A stretch of 64,000 bases of DNA from Hippasteria phrygiana (Eukaryota; Echinodermata; Asteroidea; Valvatida; Goniasteridae), in the NCBI GenBank assembly GCA_037893225.1, contig JAZGUH010000117.1, positions 3,968,001 to 4,032,000 of the forward strand, read 5' to 3'. Positions 56,201 through 61,971 of this stretch are shown here, piece after piece. Both the position numbers and the translations under genes were made by a program. The notes below the pieces were generated by a model, which made no database searches, was not told where the DNA came from, and saw only the letters and a list, made by a program, of their open reading frames with translations. Positions within the stretch are counted from its first letter, which is position 1; the number at the start of each line of letters is the position of its first letter.

Positions 56201-58572
56201 TGGGAAATTCCTTCATACTTTAAAATTGCCAGATTACTCCTGCATTTGAAAAATACACAGCATACTAACGGCACAGCAATTTGGGTTATTAGAAATGCTA
56301 TTGAAATCTGAAAACTTGCTTGCCACACACCTGATGCCTAGAGCTGTGTACAAAACTCACTGTGCACCAGGGCTGTGTAGTCGAGTCCCTGCAAGTCCTT
56401 TCACAAGTCCTTTCACAAGTCCAGTCCCAAGTCCTTTCATAAAGCCAGTCACAAGTAACTGGATGAACAATGACAAAGGAATGCCTTTGTCAAAGCTCAT
56501 TTGAATAGCCTGTGATTGCAATTGGGACTGGAGGGTTTGTGATGGACTTGTAGGGACTTGCAGGGACTTGTGATAGACTCGTGATGGACTCGACTACAGC
56601 CCTGCTGTGTACATGTATAGACCCTTTCAACCACGTAATCAAGTAGTACTAGATGTAAAAAATGCCACCACATTGGGCCGCCTTGATTATAGTACATAAA
56701 TACATATGTACCGTGGGGCCTGCAAAACCACTGGGCATGATTGACTTTATGTGAATAAGCACATCATTATCATCACTACACTAGGTCGTCCAATATGGAG
56801 GGGTGATGTCTCATGAAAAGGTTCTGTACATGAGTAGAGTCGTTGTAAGCTAAGCAGTGCTTTAACACATGGCATCACAGCAAGAAAGAGGTACTTTCTG
56901 TGGATGGGGGTACATCCCAAGTCTTGATAAATTACTAACAAACAAAAATACACATCAAAATCTTTAACTAGTCAATTTATTTTCATAAAAATAACCACAA
57001 GGGCAACTGACTTGGTCATTTTAAAATATATTTTCAAAGTGAACAAAGAAACTGGCAGTAGCGGGATTTGAACCTGTGACCTCTGGAATACCGTACCGGC
57101 GCTCTGGAGGTCGCAGGTTCAAATCCCACTCCTGCCAGTTTTCTTTGTTCACGTTGAAAATGTTGTCAATTATTTAAGAACAATTGATAGCATCTTTTAC
57201 TATTTAGATTTCTGTGAACCTTGAAACCCCTTTTACAGAATTCCCCCCAGCCCGCTGGGTTCCCCTCCCTCCTGGGCCATGCCGCTTCCCTCTCCCTGGA
57301 CCACCCTCTCTACATCCACACGGCCCTGCCGGAGAGCCAGGAGCCCAGCAGCCAGCTGCTTGCAGAGTACCAGATGCTGGACGAATCCTTCCCCTGTGAT
57401 GTCCACCTGCTGAACCTACGGACCCGTGTCCAGCAGAGTAACAATGCCGTGGAGGCCAAGCGAGAGGCCTTCCTGCTCTTACACCGGATGGGCTTCGACT
57501 GTCGGTATCCGGGGCTGGGCGTGCCGTGCTCAACCAACAGTGGCAAGGTGAGATATTCGGACTCATATACCGTAGTGGTAAATTGACTTATTGCCGTTTG
57601 CTAGTATACAAATAATCAATGTTTTTGAGTGCAGTGGAAGGGAAATATTGATTGTTCATCAACGAGGCGTAGCTAAGTTGAATTAATATTATGAAAAACA
57701 TACTTAATGTACTACGTTGATAACGACTAATGTGATTGGATAAATTTTATAAGCTGCACTCATTTAAATCGCAGTAGGTTCATTTGACAGAGCTGTGAAG
57801 CAAAAAGTTTGCTACTGAGTGCAGAAGTGTTTTACTTTATAGTAAAAACGGGTACCATCCAAAATTGCATGCAATGTAGTAATACTGCCTTTGACTGGTG
57901 TAGAGCTGAAAAACTTTGTCTCATTTAGCGCTTTCCATAGAAGATCACAACAAACACGAGTGGAACATAGAATAGCCTAATGCGTATGTGTCCCATCTGC
58001 CATGAGACCGAAAGCAGCATATTAAACCACATGCTACCTCAAGGAGCATGCAGTACGATGCACCATTAGCAATTTGAGTGATATGAAGGACGCAATATGA
58101 GGGCACTATTTGATTTGGGTAAACCTTTTGTGCTGTACAAAAGGTTTACCCAAATCAAATAGCGGCCTCCTATTGTGTCCGCCATATCTCAAAATGGCTA
58201 ATGCAGTGACGCTGTTTACTGTTTGCCAAATATGCTAAAAAATAGATGCAGTAGCGCTGTTGCATGACCTTATGATATGACATGACCCAGGAATTGTCAA
58301 ATGGATGATGCCCAGGTCAGATTATGTCATTGTCTTAAGGCACTCTAGACCGTTGCCTATTTCCATTTTTGTGTGTGGTCCCAACTTTTCATCAGAGAAA
58401 AATGTATACTCTGTTACAGGTTGCTGTCAGAAATCTCTTCCAGAATCTCAACCTAAGAGGCCTGCAGGCCACCTCGTTATCGGGTCTGTACGACAGCAAC
58501 GAGATGGAAGTGGATTCAGAGTTTACATTGGAGCCTATGGAGATCAACACATATCGGGTCCAGTTTCACTGA
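30761..58572 (+). CDS. MAN2A: Golgi alpha-mannosidase II (GH38), 22 coding exons, complete
   Basis: The joined exons total 3618 nt, exactly 1205 codons plus stop, and every junction has GT/AG and matching phase. The product is a type II Golgi protein: five cytosolic residues, a membrane anchor (about 6-24), a stem with a coiled coil (49-85), the GH38 catalytic domain (about 198-520), the helical middle domain (about 530-620) and the C-terminal beta domains. It trims two mannoses from GlcNAcMan5GlcNAc2, committing N-glycans to the complex type. Zinc and catalytic residues are present: H207 and D209 (PHSHNDPGW), nucleophile D321 (WAIDPFG), acid/base D458 (LGDDFRY) and H602 (QHHDAITG). Human MAN2A1 has 1144 residues. 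The anchor, the [12 protein letters not shown] cysteine cluster and the GGVWKQG stretch separate it from lysosomal MAN2B. MAN2A1 versus MAN2A2 cannot be assigned; invertebrates usually have one gene. Confidence 0.97.
30963..31168. mobile_element. Palindromic element with TATACAACACCTGA ends
   Basis: Ends TATTATACAACACCTGA and TTCAGGTGTTGTATA. At its centre is the hairpin GAAGTTCTATTCA/TGAATAGAACTTC (31068-31097). It lies just after MAN2A exon 1. Confidence 0.75.
31165..31337. mobile_element. Palindromic element with TATACAAAAAATAATGAATG ends
   Basis: Arms ATAATGAATGTTTC, TGCAATGG, AGAATAATTTCAT, GGTGACAGAT and their complements run through the whole element. It overlaps the end of its neighbour by the shared TATAC. 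Confidence 0.75.
32036..32691 (+). mobile_element. M1 MITE, copy c, filled by a G-rich TTAA-type insert
   Basis: Ends are GGGTCATTCCATAAATTT and AGATTTATGGAATGACAC. The halves match copy b up to GGCAT and from AA-GTGTCC on. Between them lies CCCTAACTCTG... a G-rich array ...GGTTAGGG (about 32212-32594). It lies in MAN2A intron 1. Confidence 0.8.
32258..32581 (+). repeat. TATGGGGGGG minisatellite
   Basis: A block of about 30 G and then some 30 units of TAT plus seven to nine G. The G-rich strand is the coding strand of MAN2A. All the glycine-rich or proline-rich reading frames here are products of this repeat. Confidence 0.95.
32793..33134 (+). CDS. MAN2A: MAN2A exon 2 (residues 49-162), coiled-coil stem
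   Basis: [17 protein letters not shown] and the following heptads form a coiled coil expected in the luminal stem. The end, [17 protein letters not shown], aligns with DCLFASQSGSHNSDVQ of the human enzyme. Acceptor TTCACAG, donor GTAATT, phase 0 both ends. Confidence 0.94.
33472..33616 (+). CDS. MAN2A: MAN2A exon 3 (residues 163-211), first zinc ligands
   Basis: [20 protein letters not shown] leads into [12 protein letters not shown], with zinc ligands H207 and D209. Acceptor CCCATTAG, donor GTGAGG, phase 0 in, 1 out. Confidence 0.97.
33752..33972. mobile_element. TTAA element family D, copy d, internally duplicated
   Basis: Starts CCCCTTGCGTACGGATGACG after TTAA 33748-33751. A segment of about 70 bp (CAGTGCCACCAGGCCGGATG to CCATTGTTGGATTA) is repeated in tandem. 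The right end is eroded (TTTAGGG before TTTAA). It lies in MAN2A intron 3. Confidence 0.75.
34220..34391 (+). CDS. MAN2A: MAN2A exon 4 (residues 211-268)
   Basis: [20 protein letters not shown] continues the GH38 barrel, with [15 protein letters not shown] strongly conserved. The end is fixed by the protein alignment (ITK-R|LLEEG) and leaves a poor donor, AAG|GTCTGG. Phase 1 in, 2 out. Confidence 0.93.
34841..34978. mobile_element. TTAA-flanked short element, family F
   Basis: TTAA at 34837-34840 and 34979-34982 with ends CCCTCCTACTG and AGAGGGAGGG, 138 bp. It has a TTAA-element layout but no second copy in the window. Confidence 0.5.
35066..35108 (+). pseudogene. Decayed duplicate of the MAN2A exon 5 5' edge
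   Basis: GTTGCAGGTTATTGGAGGAG and GGCC.TTTGGAGAT.GTGACAG repeat 35192-35233 including the AG acceptor. If used, the frame runs [13 protein letters not shown] to a TGA, so it cannot give a full product. The GATTGGT..ATAT text upstream is duplicated too. Confidence 0.75.
35201..35328 (+). CDS. MAN2A: MAN2A exon 5 (residues 268-311)
   Basis: [20 protein letters not shown] and the [15 protein letters not shown] block match the human enzyme. Acceptor CATTGCAG, donor GTGAGA, phase 2 in, 1 out. Its 5' edge has a decayed duplicate about 125 bp upstream (35066-35108). Confidence 0.96.
35329..36906. other. MAN2A intron 5
   Basis: Apart from the SINE at 36500-36660, homopolymer runs (35812-35824, 36119-36132) and CAAAATG-type A-rich stretches, nothing was recognised. 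Confidence 0.55.
36500..36660 (-). mobile_element. tRNA-derived SINE, full head
   Basis: On the minus strand GGGCAAGATAGCTCAGTTGG (A box) is followed after an anticodon-like arm by GGTTCAAATCCCACTCC (B box) and the tail GTTTTC.. The acceptor stem does not pair, so this is a SINE and not a working tRNA gene. An upstream leader AATTTGGGAGACCACCAACA is shared with the other copies. Confidence 0.82.
36907..37080 (+). CDS. MAN2A: MAN2A exon 6 (residues 311-369), catalytic nucleophile
   Basis: [20 protein letters not shown] carries the nucleophile D321; [14 protein letters not shown] and EFLWRQNW follow. Acceptor ATCTAG, donor GTAAGC, phase 1 in and out. Confidence 0.97.
37224..37436 (-). mobile_element. 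TTAA element family B, copy a (minisatellite-bearing)
   Basis: TTAA at 37220-37223 and 37437-37440. Ends are CCCTAACCCACCTCAATCC and GTCTAGGGGGTTAGGG. The inside is a degenerate array of GAGGATTTTGGAGGATTGAG. It is the inverse of 45148-45534. Confidence 0.82.
37441..37584 (-). mobile_element. TTAA element family A, copy b
   Basis: Reverse orientation, starting CCCTAACCCTGCCAGACAC. It shares TTAA 37437-37440 with the neighbouring family B element and ends before TTAA at 37585-37588. It lies in MAN2A intron 6. Confidence 0.82.
38855..38985 (-). mobile_element. tRNA-derived SINE, anticodon arm deleted
   Basis: The same A-box and B-box text as 36500-36660 but the segment between them is shortened to CAACC. 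It lies in MAN2A intron 6. Confidence 0.8.
39108..39294 (+). CDS. MAN2A: MAN2A exon 7 (residues 369-431), cysteine-rich substrate loop
   Basis: [20 protein letters not shown] and [16 protein letters not shown] are the MAN2A-type signature with its conserved cysteines. Acceptor TGCACAG, donor GTAGGA, phase 1 in, 2 out. Confidence 0.97.
39441..39745 (-). mobile_element. TTAA element family E, copy a
   Basis: The right end GGAAACGAGGGG before TTAA 39746-39749 is clear; the left end near ATAAATACGGATGACAGCC is eroded. Inner text (TGAATGGGAGTGTAATAAAT, ATGGAGCTTTTTCAAA, GATGAATAGGACAACTCTAT) recurs at 44335-44591 and 52020-52520. Confidence 0.68.
39958..40135 (+). CDS. MAN2A: MAN2A exon 8 (residues 431-490), acid/base residue
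   Basis: [20 protein letters not shown] leads to LGDDFRY, with D458 as the expected acid/base. Acceptor TTCACAG, donor GTAAGC, phase 2 in, 0 out. Confidence 0.97.
40436..40569. mobile_element. TTAA element family D, copy e, internally deleted
   Basis: TTAA at 40432-40435 and 40570-40573; left end CTTCTTGCGTACGGATGACG, right end GACTCAAGGGG. At 134 bp it lacks the right inner third. It lies in MAN2A intron 8. Confidence 0.78.
41055..41235. mobile_element. Fold-back SINE derivative
   Basis: The plus strand begins AAGTGAAAAAAGAAAACTGA and GGATTTGACCCTGTGACCTCCGG and ends CCGGAGGTTGCAGGTTCAAA, TCCCACTCCTGCCAG, TTTTCTTTGTTCACTTT. The B-box half and tail therefore occur twice, inverted, around one A-box region. 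MAN2A intron 8. Confidence 0.78.
41448..41650 (+). CDS. MAN2A: MAN2A exon 9 (residues 491-558), barrel to middle domain
   Basis: [20 protein letters not shown] and [15 protein letters not shown] are hallmarks of the GH38 family at the start of the helical middle domain. Acceptor CTCACAG, donor GTGGGT, phase 0 in, 2 out. Confidence 0.97.
41804..41989 (+). CDS. MAN2A: MAN2A exon 10 (residues 558-620), middle domain and fourth zinc ligand
   Basis: [20 protein letters not shown] contains H602, the remaining zinc ligand. Acceptor ATGCAG, donor GTAAGT, phase 2 in and out. Confidence 0.97.
42204..42422 (+). mobile_element. MITE family G, copy a
   Basis: Ends AATAAGCCAGTTCGGTAT and ATACTGAGCTGGTTTATT; inner sequence matches 52110-52327. 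It lies in MAN2A intron 10. Confidence 0.78.
42611..42719 (+). CDS. MAN2A: MAN2A exon 11 (residues 620-656)
   Basis: [21 protein letters not shown] ends the helical middle domain and is followed by a linker. Acceptor TTTACAG, donor GTAAGT, phase 2 in, 0 out. Confidence 0.93.
43230..43300 (+). CDS. MAN2A: MAN2A exon 12 (residues 657-680)
   Basis: A 71-bp exon coding a variable linker, [20 protein letters not shown]. It is required to restore phase between exons 11 and 13. Acceptor GTCCAG, donor GTAAAA, phase 0 in, 2 out. Confidence 0.88.
43838..44003 (+). CDS. MAN2A: MAN2A exon 13 (residues 680-735), start of C-terminal beta domain
   Basis: [20 protein letters not shown] corresponds to the YLVVYNPLEQDRISLVSVYV strand region of the human protein. 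Acceptor TATGCAG, donor GTGAGA, phase 2 in, 0 out. Confidence 0.94.
44335..44591 (-). mobile_element. TTAA element family E, copy b, left end eroded
   Basis: Same inner text as 39441-39745 and the right end TGACAGCCGGACGAAAGAG before TTAA 44592-44595. It contains a poly-C run (44530-44567). It abuts an inverted R1 copy. Confidence 0.65.
44592..44728 (-). repeat. Repeat R1, copy d, inverted, TTAA intact
   Basis: GAACTTGCTTAAGTTCGAAC shows the unfilled TTAA site. The left part TTAAGTAAGTCCTTTCTC is an inverted second piece, so 44592-44653 folds into a hairpin. It lies in MAN2A intron 13. Confidence 0.7.
44823..44959 (+). CDS. MAN2A: MAN2A exon 14 (residues 736-781)
   Basis: [20 protein letters not shown] matches ISFRAHIPPLGLKVYKI of the human enzyme. 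Acceptor TTTTCAG, donor GTAGGT, phase 0 in, 2 out. Confidence 0.93.
45148..45534 (+). mobile_element. TTAA element family B, copy b (40-bp minisatellite)
   Basis: TTAA at 45144-45147 and 45535-45538. It starts CCCTAACCCCCTGGACCC, then carries about seven units of roughly 40 bp built on CATCCTCAATCCTCCAAAAT, and ends GAGGTGGGTTAGGG. It lies in MAN2A intron 14. Confidence 0.87.
46141..46685 (+). mobile_element. TTAA element family B, copy c (43-bp minisatellite)
   Basis: TTAA at 46137-46140 and 46686-46689. It has the same ends as 45148-45534, but the array has drifted to units of about 43 bp with CTCTAAAATCCTCCTGTTTC. It lies in the same intron, about 600 bp from copy b. Confidence 0.87.
46838..46943 (+). 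CDS. MAN2A: MAN2A exon 15 (residues 781-816)
   Basis: [20 protein letters not shown] parallels ITLENSFVLLRFDQTGLMKQ. Acceptor CTTCCAG, donor GTGACA, phase 2 in, 0 out. The intron before it carries two minisatellite-bearing TTAA elements. Confidence 0.94.
47003..47252. mobile_element. MITE with GGGCCCAATTTCATGGCTCT ends
   Basis: A 250-bp element whose arms GGGCCCAATTTCATGGCTCT and AGAGCCATGAAATTGGGCCC are perfect complements; GCTTACCG/GGTTAGC extends them. It lies in MAN2A intron 15. Confidence 0.85.
47570..47675 (+). repeat. C-rich CCCACCCA tract
   Basis: About 100 bp of C with ACCC steps in MAN2A intron 15; the complementary strand is G-quadruplex prone. Reading frames through it are spurious. 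Smaller C tracts lie at 43321-43343, 44530-44567 and 61899-61911. Confidence 0.9.
47924..48046 (+). CDS. MAN2A: MAN2A exon 16 (residues 817-857)
   Basis: [24 protein letters not shown] is nearly identical in pattern to the human [25 protein letters not shown] stretch. Acceptor CACACAG, donor GTATGT, phase 0 both ends. Confidence 0.96.
48047..49285. other. MAN2A intron 16
   Basis: A lone terminus GTGACCGGCTCT at 48590-48601 resembles the ends of 14130-14924. Otherwise unremarkable A/T-rich sequence. Confidence 0.5.
49286..49397 (+). CDS. MAN2A: MAN2A exon 17 (residues 858-895)
   Basis: [20 protein letters not shown] continues the beta domain (human VRVTHGRIYSEVTCFFDHV). Acceptor TTTCAG, donor GTGAGT, phase 0 in, 1 out. 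Confidence 0.94.
49943..50079 (+). CDS. MAN2A: MAN2A exon 18 (residues 895-940)
   Basis: [20 protein letters not shown] then [10 protein letters not shown] match the NIVDIRKVYNREIAMK and FYTDLNGYQ blocks. Acceptor TCTCTAG, donor GTACGA, phase 1 in, 0 out. Confidence 0.96.
50308..50827. mobile_element. Non-autonomous pogo/Tc1-like element, 0.52 kb
   Basis: TA-flanked, with ends CAGTGGAACGCCGCTATACC and CGTTATAGCGGCGTTCCACTG. Subterminal CTATACCGAACA occurs several times. No transposase. It lies in MAN2A intron 18. Confidence 0.85.
51110..51305 (+). repeat. Dispersed repeat R2, copy b
   Basis: This is the second copy of R2, in MAN2A intron 18, and differs from copy a at scattered positions. 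Four short direct repeats of GGTCATTTATGTATA follow at 51317-51390. Confidence 0.7.
51691..51832 (+). CDS. MAN2A: MAN2A exon 19 (residues 941-988)
   Basis: [20 protein letters not shown] and [20 protein letters not shown] match the human IQPRMTLSKLPLQANVYPMT block. The acceptor CTTTCAG at 51684-51690 is preferred by alignment; CAG six bases later would drop two residues. Donor GTTAGT, phase 0 in, 1 out. Confidence 0.93.
52020..52520 (+). mobile_element. TTAA element family E, copy c, with nested MITE
   Basis: TTAA at 52016-52019 and 52521-52524; ends CCCCTTGTGTACAGCTGTTA and CCGTATTCAAGAGG. Family G element 52110-52327 is nested inside. Confidence 0.78.
52110..52327 (+). mobile_element. MITE family G, copy b
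   Basis: Terminal inverted repeats ATAAGCCAGTTTGGTGT and ATACCGGACTGGCTTAT. Inside: GCGCATGTGCACAATGACAT, TTCGCGTAACAT and ATTACGTCAGCAATTTT. It shares about 220 bp with 42204-42422. Confidence 0.78.
52751..52944 (+). CDS. MAN2A: MAN2A exon 20 (residues 988-1052)
   Basis: [24 protein letters not shown] matches EVIMDRRLMQDDNRGLEQGIQDNK. Acceptor TATCAAG, donor GTGAGG, phase 1 in, 0 out. Confidence 0.96.
53287..53724 (+). repeat. 22-bp minisatellite GATTAGGACAGCCGGTGTTCCC
   Basis: About 20 units, the central ones identical, the outer ones with GAACAG instead of GGACAG. Degraded units continue at 54145-54215 beyond the inserted MITE. It lies in MAN2A intron 20. Confidence 0.95.
53727..54142. 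mobile_element. TA-flanked MITE splitting a minisatellite
   Basis: Ends GTCTGGTTCCC and GGGAACCAGAC with TA on both sides (53725-53726 and 54143-54144). Minisatellite sequence resumes directly after it. The end motif GGGAACCAGACTA recurs alone near 27974. Confidence 0.82.
54540..54605 (-). mobile_element. Truncated SINE (B box and tail)
   Basis: CAAAGTGAACAAAGAAACTGG and GGGATTCGAACCTGCGACC are the tail and B-box complement; the A-box half is missing. Confidence 0.72.
55197..55345 (-). mobile_element. tRNA-derived SINE, diverged copy
   Basis: GGGCAAGATAGCTCGGTTGG and GGTTTGAATCCCG are the A and B boxes; the tail CAGGTTTGTTTGTTCATTTT is diverged. The leader reads GACAATTTGTGACACC. MAN2A intron 20. 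Confidence 0.8.
55660..55955 (+). repeat. 27-bp array TTGAATATTCGGCTGACTAT
   Basis: About ten units of TATTTGAATATTCGGCTGAC plus TATTGAA. It ends in GGGACAGCCCTAAT, a hAT-like terminus, so the array may be the expanded subterminal part of such an element. Confidence 0.88.
57028..57165. mobile_element. Fold-back SINE derivative, short form
   Basis: The same inverted B-box/tail arms as 41055-41235, but only CGGTACGGTATTCC-type text remains between them. It lies 75 bp before MAN2A exon 21. Confidence 0.78.
57239..57547 (+). CDS. MAN2A: MAN2A exon 21 (residues 1053-1155)
   Basis: It is the longest exon after exon 2. [16 protein letters not shown] and [14 protein letters not shown] correspond to SSLPCDIHLVNLRTI and LILHRKGFDCRFSS. 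Codon use is strikingly GC/C-rich compared with the other exons. Acceptor TTTTACAG, donor GTGAGA, phase 0 both ends. Confidence 0.95.
58082..58200. mobile_element. Hairpin MITE, copy b
   Basis: Palindrome sharing CTATTTGATTTGGGTAAA and TATTGTGTCCGCCATA with copy a; the left arm has several substitutions. It lies in MAN2A intron 21. Confidence 0.82.
58420..58572 (+). CDS. MAN2A: MAN2A exon 22 (residues 1156-1205 and stop)
   Basis: [22 protein letters not shown] matches the human C-terminus ..LSPMEISTFRIQLR. Acceptor GTTACAG; TGA at 58570-58572. Confidence 0.96.
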   Translation, partial: VAVRNLFQNLNLRGLQATSLSGLYDSNEMEVDSEFTLEPMEINTYRVQFH

Positions 58573-59120
58573 CGCTTGAGGGTGTTGCAGCCTCGTCAAA
58601 GATTACAAGATGGTTTGATCGGTGCAAAAAGATTGCGTAGCAGGCTACAATGTTCATTAATACAGAGCTTGTTCAGAGCAAAAGCATCATGTCTTCCCCT
58701 GAGTTTAAACGTTGTGCTCAAAATGGGGATCGTTTGCGTACTTCATGCAACTGAAGAAAAAAAACAAAGCAGATTTAATGACCTCAGCAGTGGTTTTTGA
58801 TACTCTGAGTAATATTTCATTCTTCTGTTCTTGTTGTGTTGAATCTAGAGTGCTAAACTAATGCAGTTATAAAAATGGCATAGTTGGTACTTTAGACCAA
58901 ACTTCATTGCTCTGCTAATGACAGAATTCCATGCTTATGGCACCATTCTGTACTTGAAAGCACTAGCATAGAAATTCTGTGCTAATCTCATTTGCACAGA
59001 ATCCTTATTTTTTGTAATCCTTATTATATTTAGAAGCCAAAATTTCTTTCTAATGAGTGAAACGTACCTAATTATCAGCACAGATTTTTCTGCTACAATT
59101 ATTTATGATTCTTCGCTTAA

Positions 59121-59261
59121 CCCTAACCCTCCAGGGCATGTTTGCTGGAACCCTGCCAGATGCATCAGATTACATACTTTGTCACATTGACTTGTGTGCA
59201 GAGTGCAGCAAAGTGGAGCTGTCAGCACAGATGCACTGTGCTGCGTCTGGCAGGGTTAGGG
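59121..59261 (+). mobile_element. TTAA element family A, copy c
   Basis: A clean 141-bp copy flanked by TTAA at 59117-59120 and 59262-59265, within the probable MAN2A 3' UTR or just after it. Confidence 0.87.
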
Positions 59262-61944
59262 TTAAGGTAAGCAACTCATGTGCTGTTTGATTATTCGGCA
59301 GCCCCAGATGTCTTTGATACATCATCATTGCACTGGAGCAACAATTACCTTTTCATCGTTAAAAACATTCTTGAGAAGGTCTGAAGAGCCTGCTGAATCA
59401 TTCTGTAGACTTTCCAGACATTTTAGAGGTGAAGGTATGGTCTCTTTTTTTGTAGTACTTTTTTTTATAATACCATGGTTTGCTCAGAAAAAAATTGCTG
59501 TCAGATGTGAAAATGAACAAGAGCCATTTTGATAATCATGTGCCTTTTTTTCTTAGCTCCCTGAAATGTTTGACCCGAAACTGCAGATTGAGTGCAATTT
59601 GTGTACGCCTTTCTTAATATCTATGCAAATCTGAACTGAAAACAAGACCAGAGACGTCTTTTGGCGAAAAGCTCTTCCACAATGCATATTAGTAAAGCAT
59701 GGGGGTTGTGTATGCTCAAAATGGTGCCCCAGGGGTGGGGAGAAACAATTGAAATCTGCATAAATATTAAGAAAGGTGTATTCTATTTGAATCGGCTTGT
59801 TTTGCAACATCTATCCATCAATATAATAATTACAATTCCAAACAATGGTTTCAACAATAAGGAGAATCAAGAAAAACTAGTTGGAAAAAGAGGCAAACTG
59901 TGACCCTACAAGCATTACAGAACAATGATTCTCAAATAACCTGCATTAGTTTGTTTTGGGATGACTCGATCAGCAACTCTTCAAAATGTTACCGTGTATA
60001 AATTGCACACGAATGCACGTAACAGGTTTCTTATTTAGCACTGAGCCTCGCGTCTAAACCAGGAAGTGCACAGATCGGTGCTGTTTTCGTCAATGTGAAA
60101 TTTGTCTGTAGAAAGTTTTCAAAACTTCGGGTGTTGCAGGACTTTTTTCTTTGAGAAAGATTAATTATTTTACGATATTACTTACATTACATCAATTTAC
60201 ATAATTGCATGTTCATAAGATTTCCATCATCATTTTTTTCTTCTTCTTCATATCAAGTACTTTGAAGTTATTGCAAGTGATCATGATAATTTGAATATAA
60301 ATATTTTCAGATACAAAAATATATTATGATTATGAAACGGTTGGACGGTCAACAACAAATAAGACCGTCCACTGTCTGTTGTATATATTTATTTGTAAAT
60401 GTACATTATGTAAAGTGCACGACAAACAAAAACACTGTGTTGCTTTGTGCCAAGCTATAGTTCAAGCAGACTTTACTGACTGATTTAACAACTGTGATTC
60501 TTCAGAGCCTTATAAATTTTGTGATGTATTCTTGCAAAATCAGACTAATCTGGGGGAGGGTGGTTGAAAATAAGTTATTTGTAGATTCTGAATGGGGAGT
60601 AAATCCTTTCCACATTTGTCTGTTTTTATTGTAATTTAATATAACTCTGTGGTGCACACATTATCTTGTCATCCATGTTAAAAGTAGGAAAATGGTTTCA
60701 TGATATTGGATGGAATTTTAACGAGAAGCGAGGTGAGGAGCAAAAGTGTTAAAACAAGATGTTTGTCTCTTCTAACCTTGTGCCGATACAACTGTATAGC
60801 TTGGTTTTATATGTCATGAACTAACCCACTGGATATTTGTATCTGTGTATATGCGAGTTTGTATAGCTATTCAAACCGTGGACCTTTAACAAAGAGGACA
60901 ATGGGGTCCACGATGGAGTCGAGGTCCACGATTAAAAATCGTGTACAAAACATATGGGAGGCCTTCTGAAAAAGTTAGAGTATAAACAAAAGAGGAACAA
61001 TGGGAGGTCCGCGATTGCCGGTGTTTACACACTTGTGTGTGTTTGGAGATGATCAAAACTGCAATTCCGATACATTTTACATACATATAAAAGCAGTCCA
61101 ACTCGGTATTGTTCGATACCCTAAATCCCTGTGTGCCAATACTTGGAAGTCTTGAAAATGTACATCTTTCTCTAAAATGTGTGCACCTGGGAGTAAACTC
61201 CCACCGCGCGATATGTACTCGGTTTCCTGCACCAAAGTGAGTTTTTTAGCTGAAAATTTCATAATTTTGCAACTCTGTATAAATCAATAATATCATGGGG
61301 CCGTCAAAGACAGGAAGCACCATAAGTAAGCAATATGTATAAAGACCACTTTAAAACACAAAGTCATTGTTAATGTGCAGTGTTAATATAAATTGGAGGC
61401 AGAAAGGGAAGTATTTAAATGACCCAATTTATCGGTCTAAGCTGAATTGACGAGAGATTTCAAGACGGATTTGCTATTCTATTTCAACTTAATAATTATA
61501 AGCACCTCCAGTTCACTGTCCTTAACTTGGAAGACACATGTCACTAGTTGATTTTATCCAGGCTTTGGAGTATAGTTTAAAATTCCCACAAATAATCTTT
61601 ATATTATATTTCCTTCTCAAAGAATTGAAATTCATTTTGTTCTACATTTTCTCTATAAGTATTGCTCTTTTAGTAAATTATTAAGTGAATACATGTAGTG
61701 GGCAACGAAACATATTTTTTCACGATGGATATTCAATTTCAGTTTTCTTCATTGAATGAAGACGGAAATAAAATCACATTTAAATTTGACAAGAACTGTG
61801 TTGCTGTTGTTTTTCAGATCTTAACAGGAAAATGTAGTTTTAATTGATATGTTGAGGTCAGGCAAAATGGGGAGTCCTACCCCTCCTCCCAGGCCCTCCC
61901 CCCCCCCCCCTGTTTAACTGTTAGCTGAACCATCTTACCAAGAT

Positions 61945-61971
61945 CATGGAGGAAGGACTCCTTCCTCCATG
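61945..61971. repeat. Short palindrome CATGGAGGAAGGA..
   Basis: Arms of 13 bp (CATGGAGGAAGGA and TCCTTCCTCCATG) with a single central base; shares its arm with 18791-18815. Confidence 0.8.

Noticed and set aside
30761..58572. Lysosomal alpha-mannosidase (MAN2B) identity
   Set aside because: The product has a type II membrane anchor, coiled-coil stem and the MAN2A cysteine loop instead of a cleaved signal peptide.
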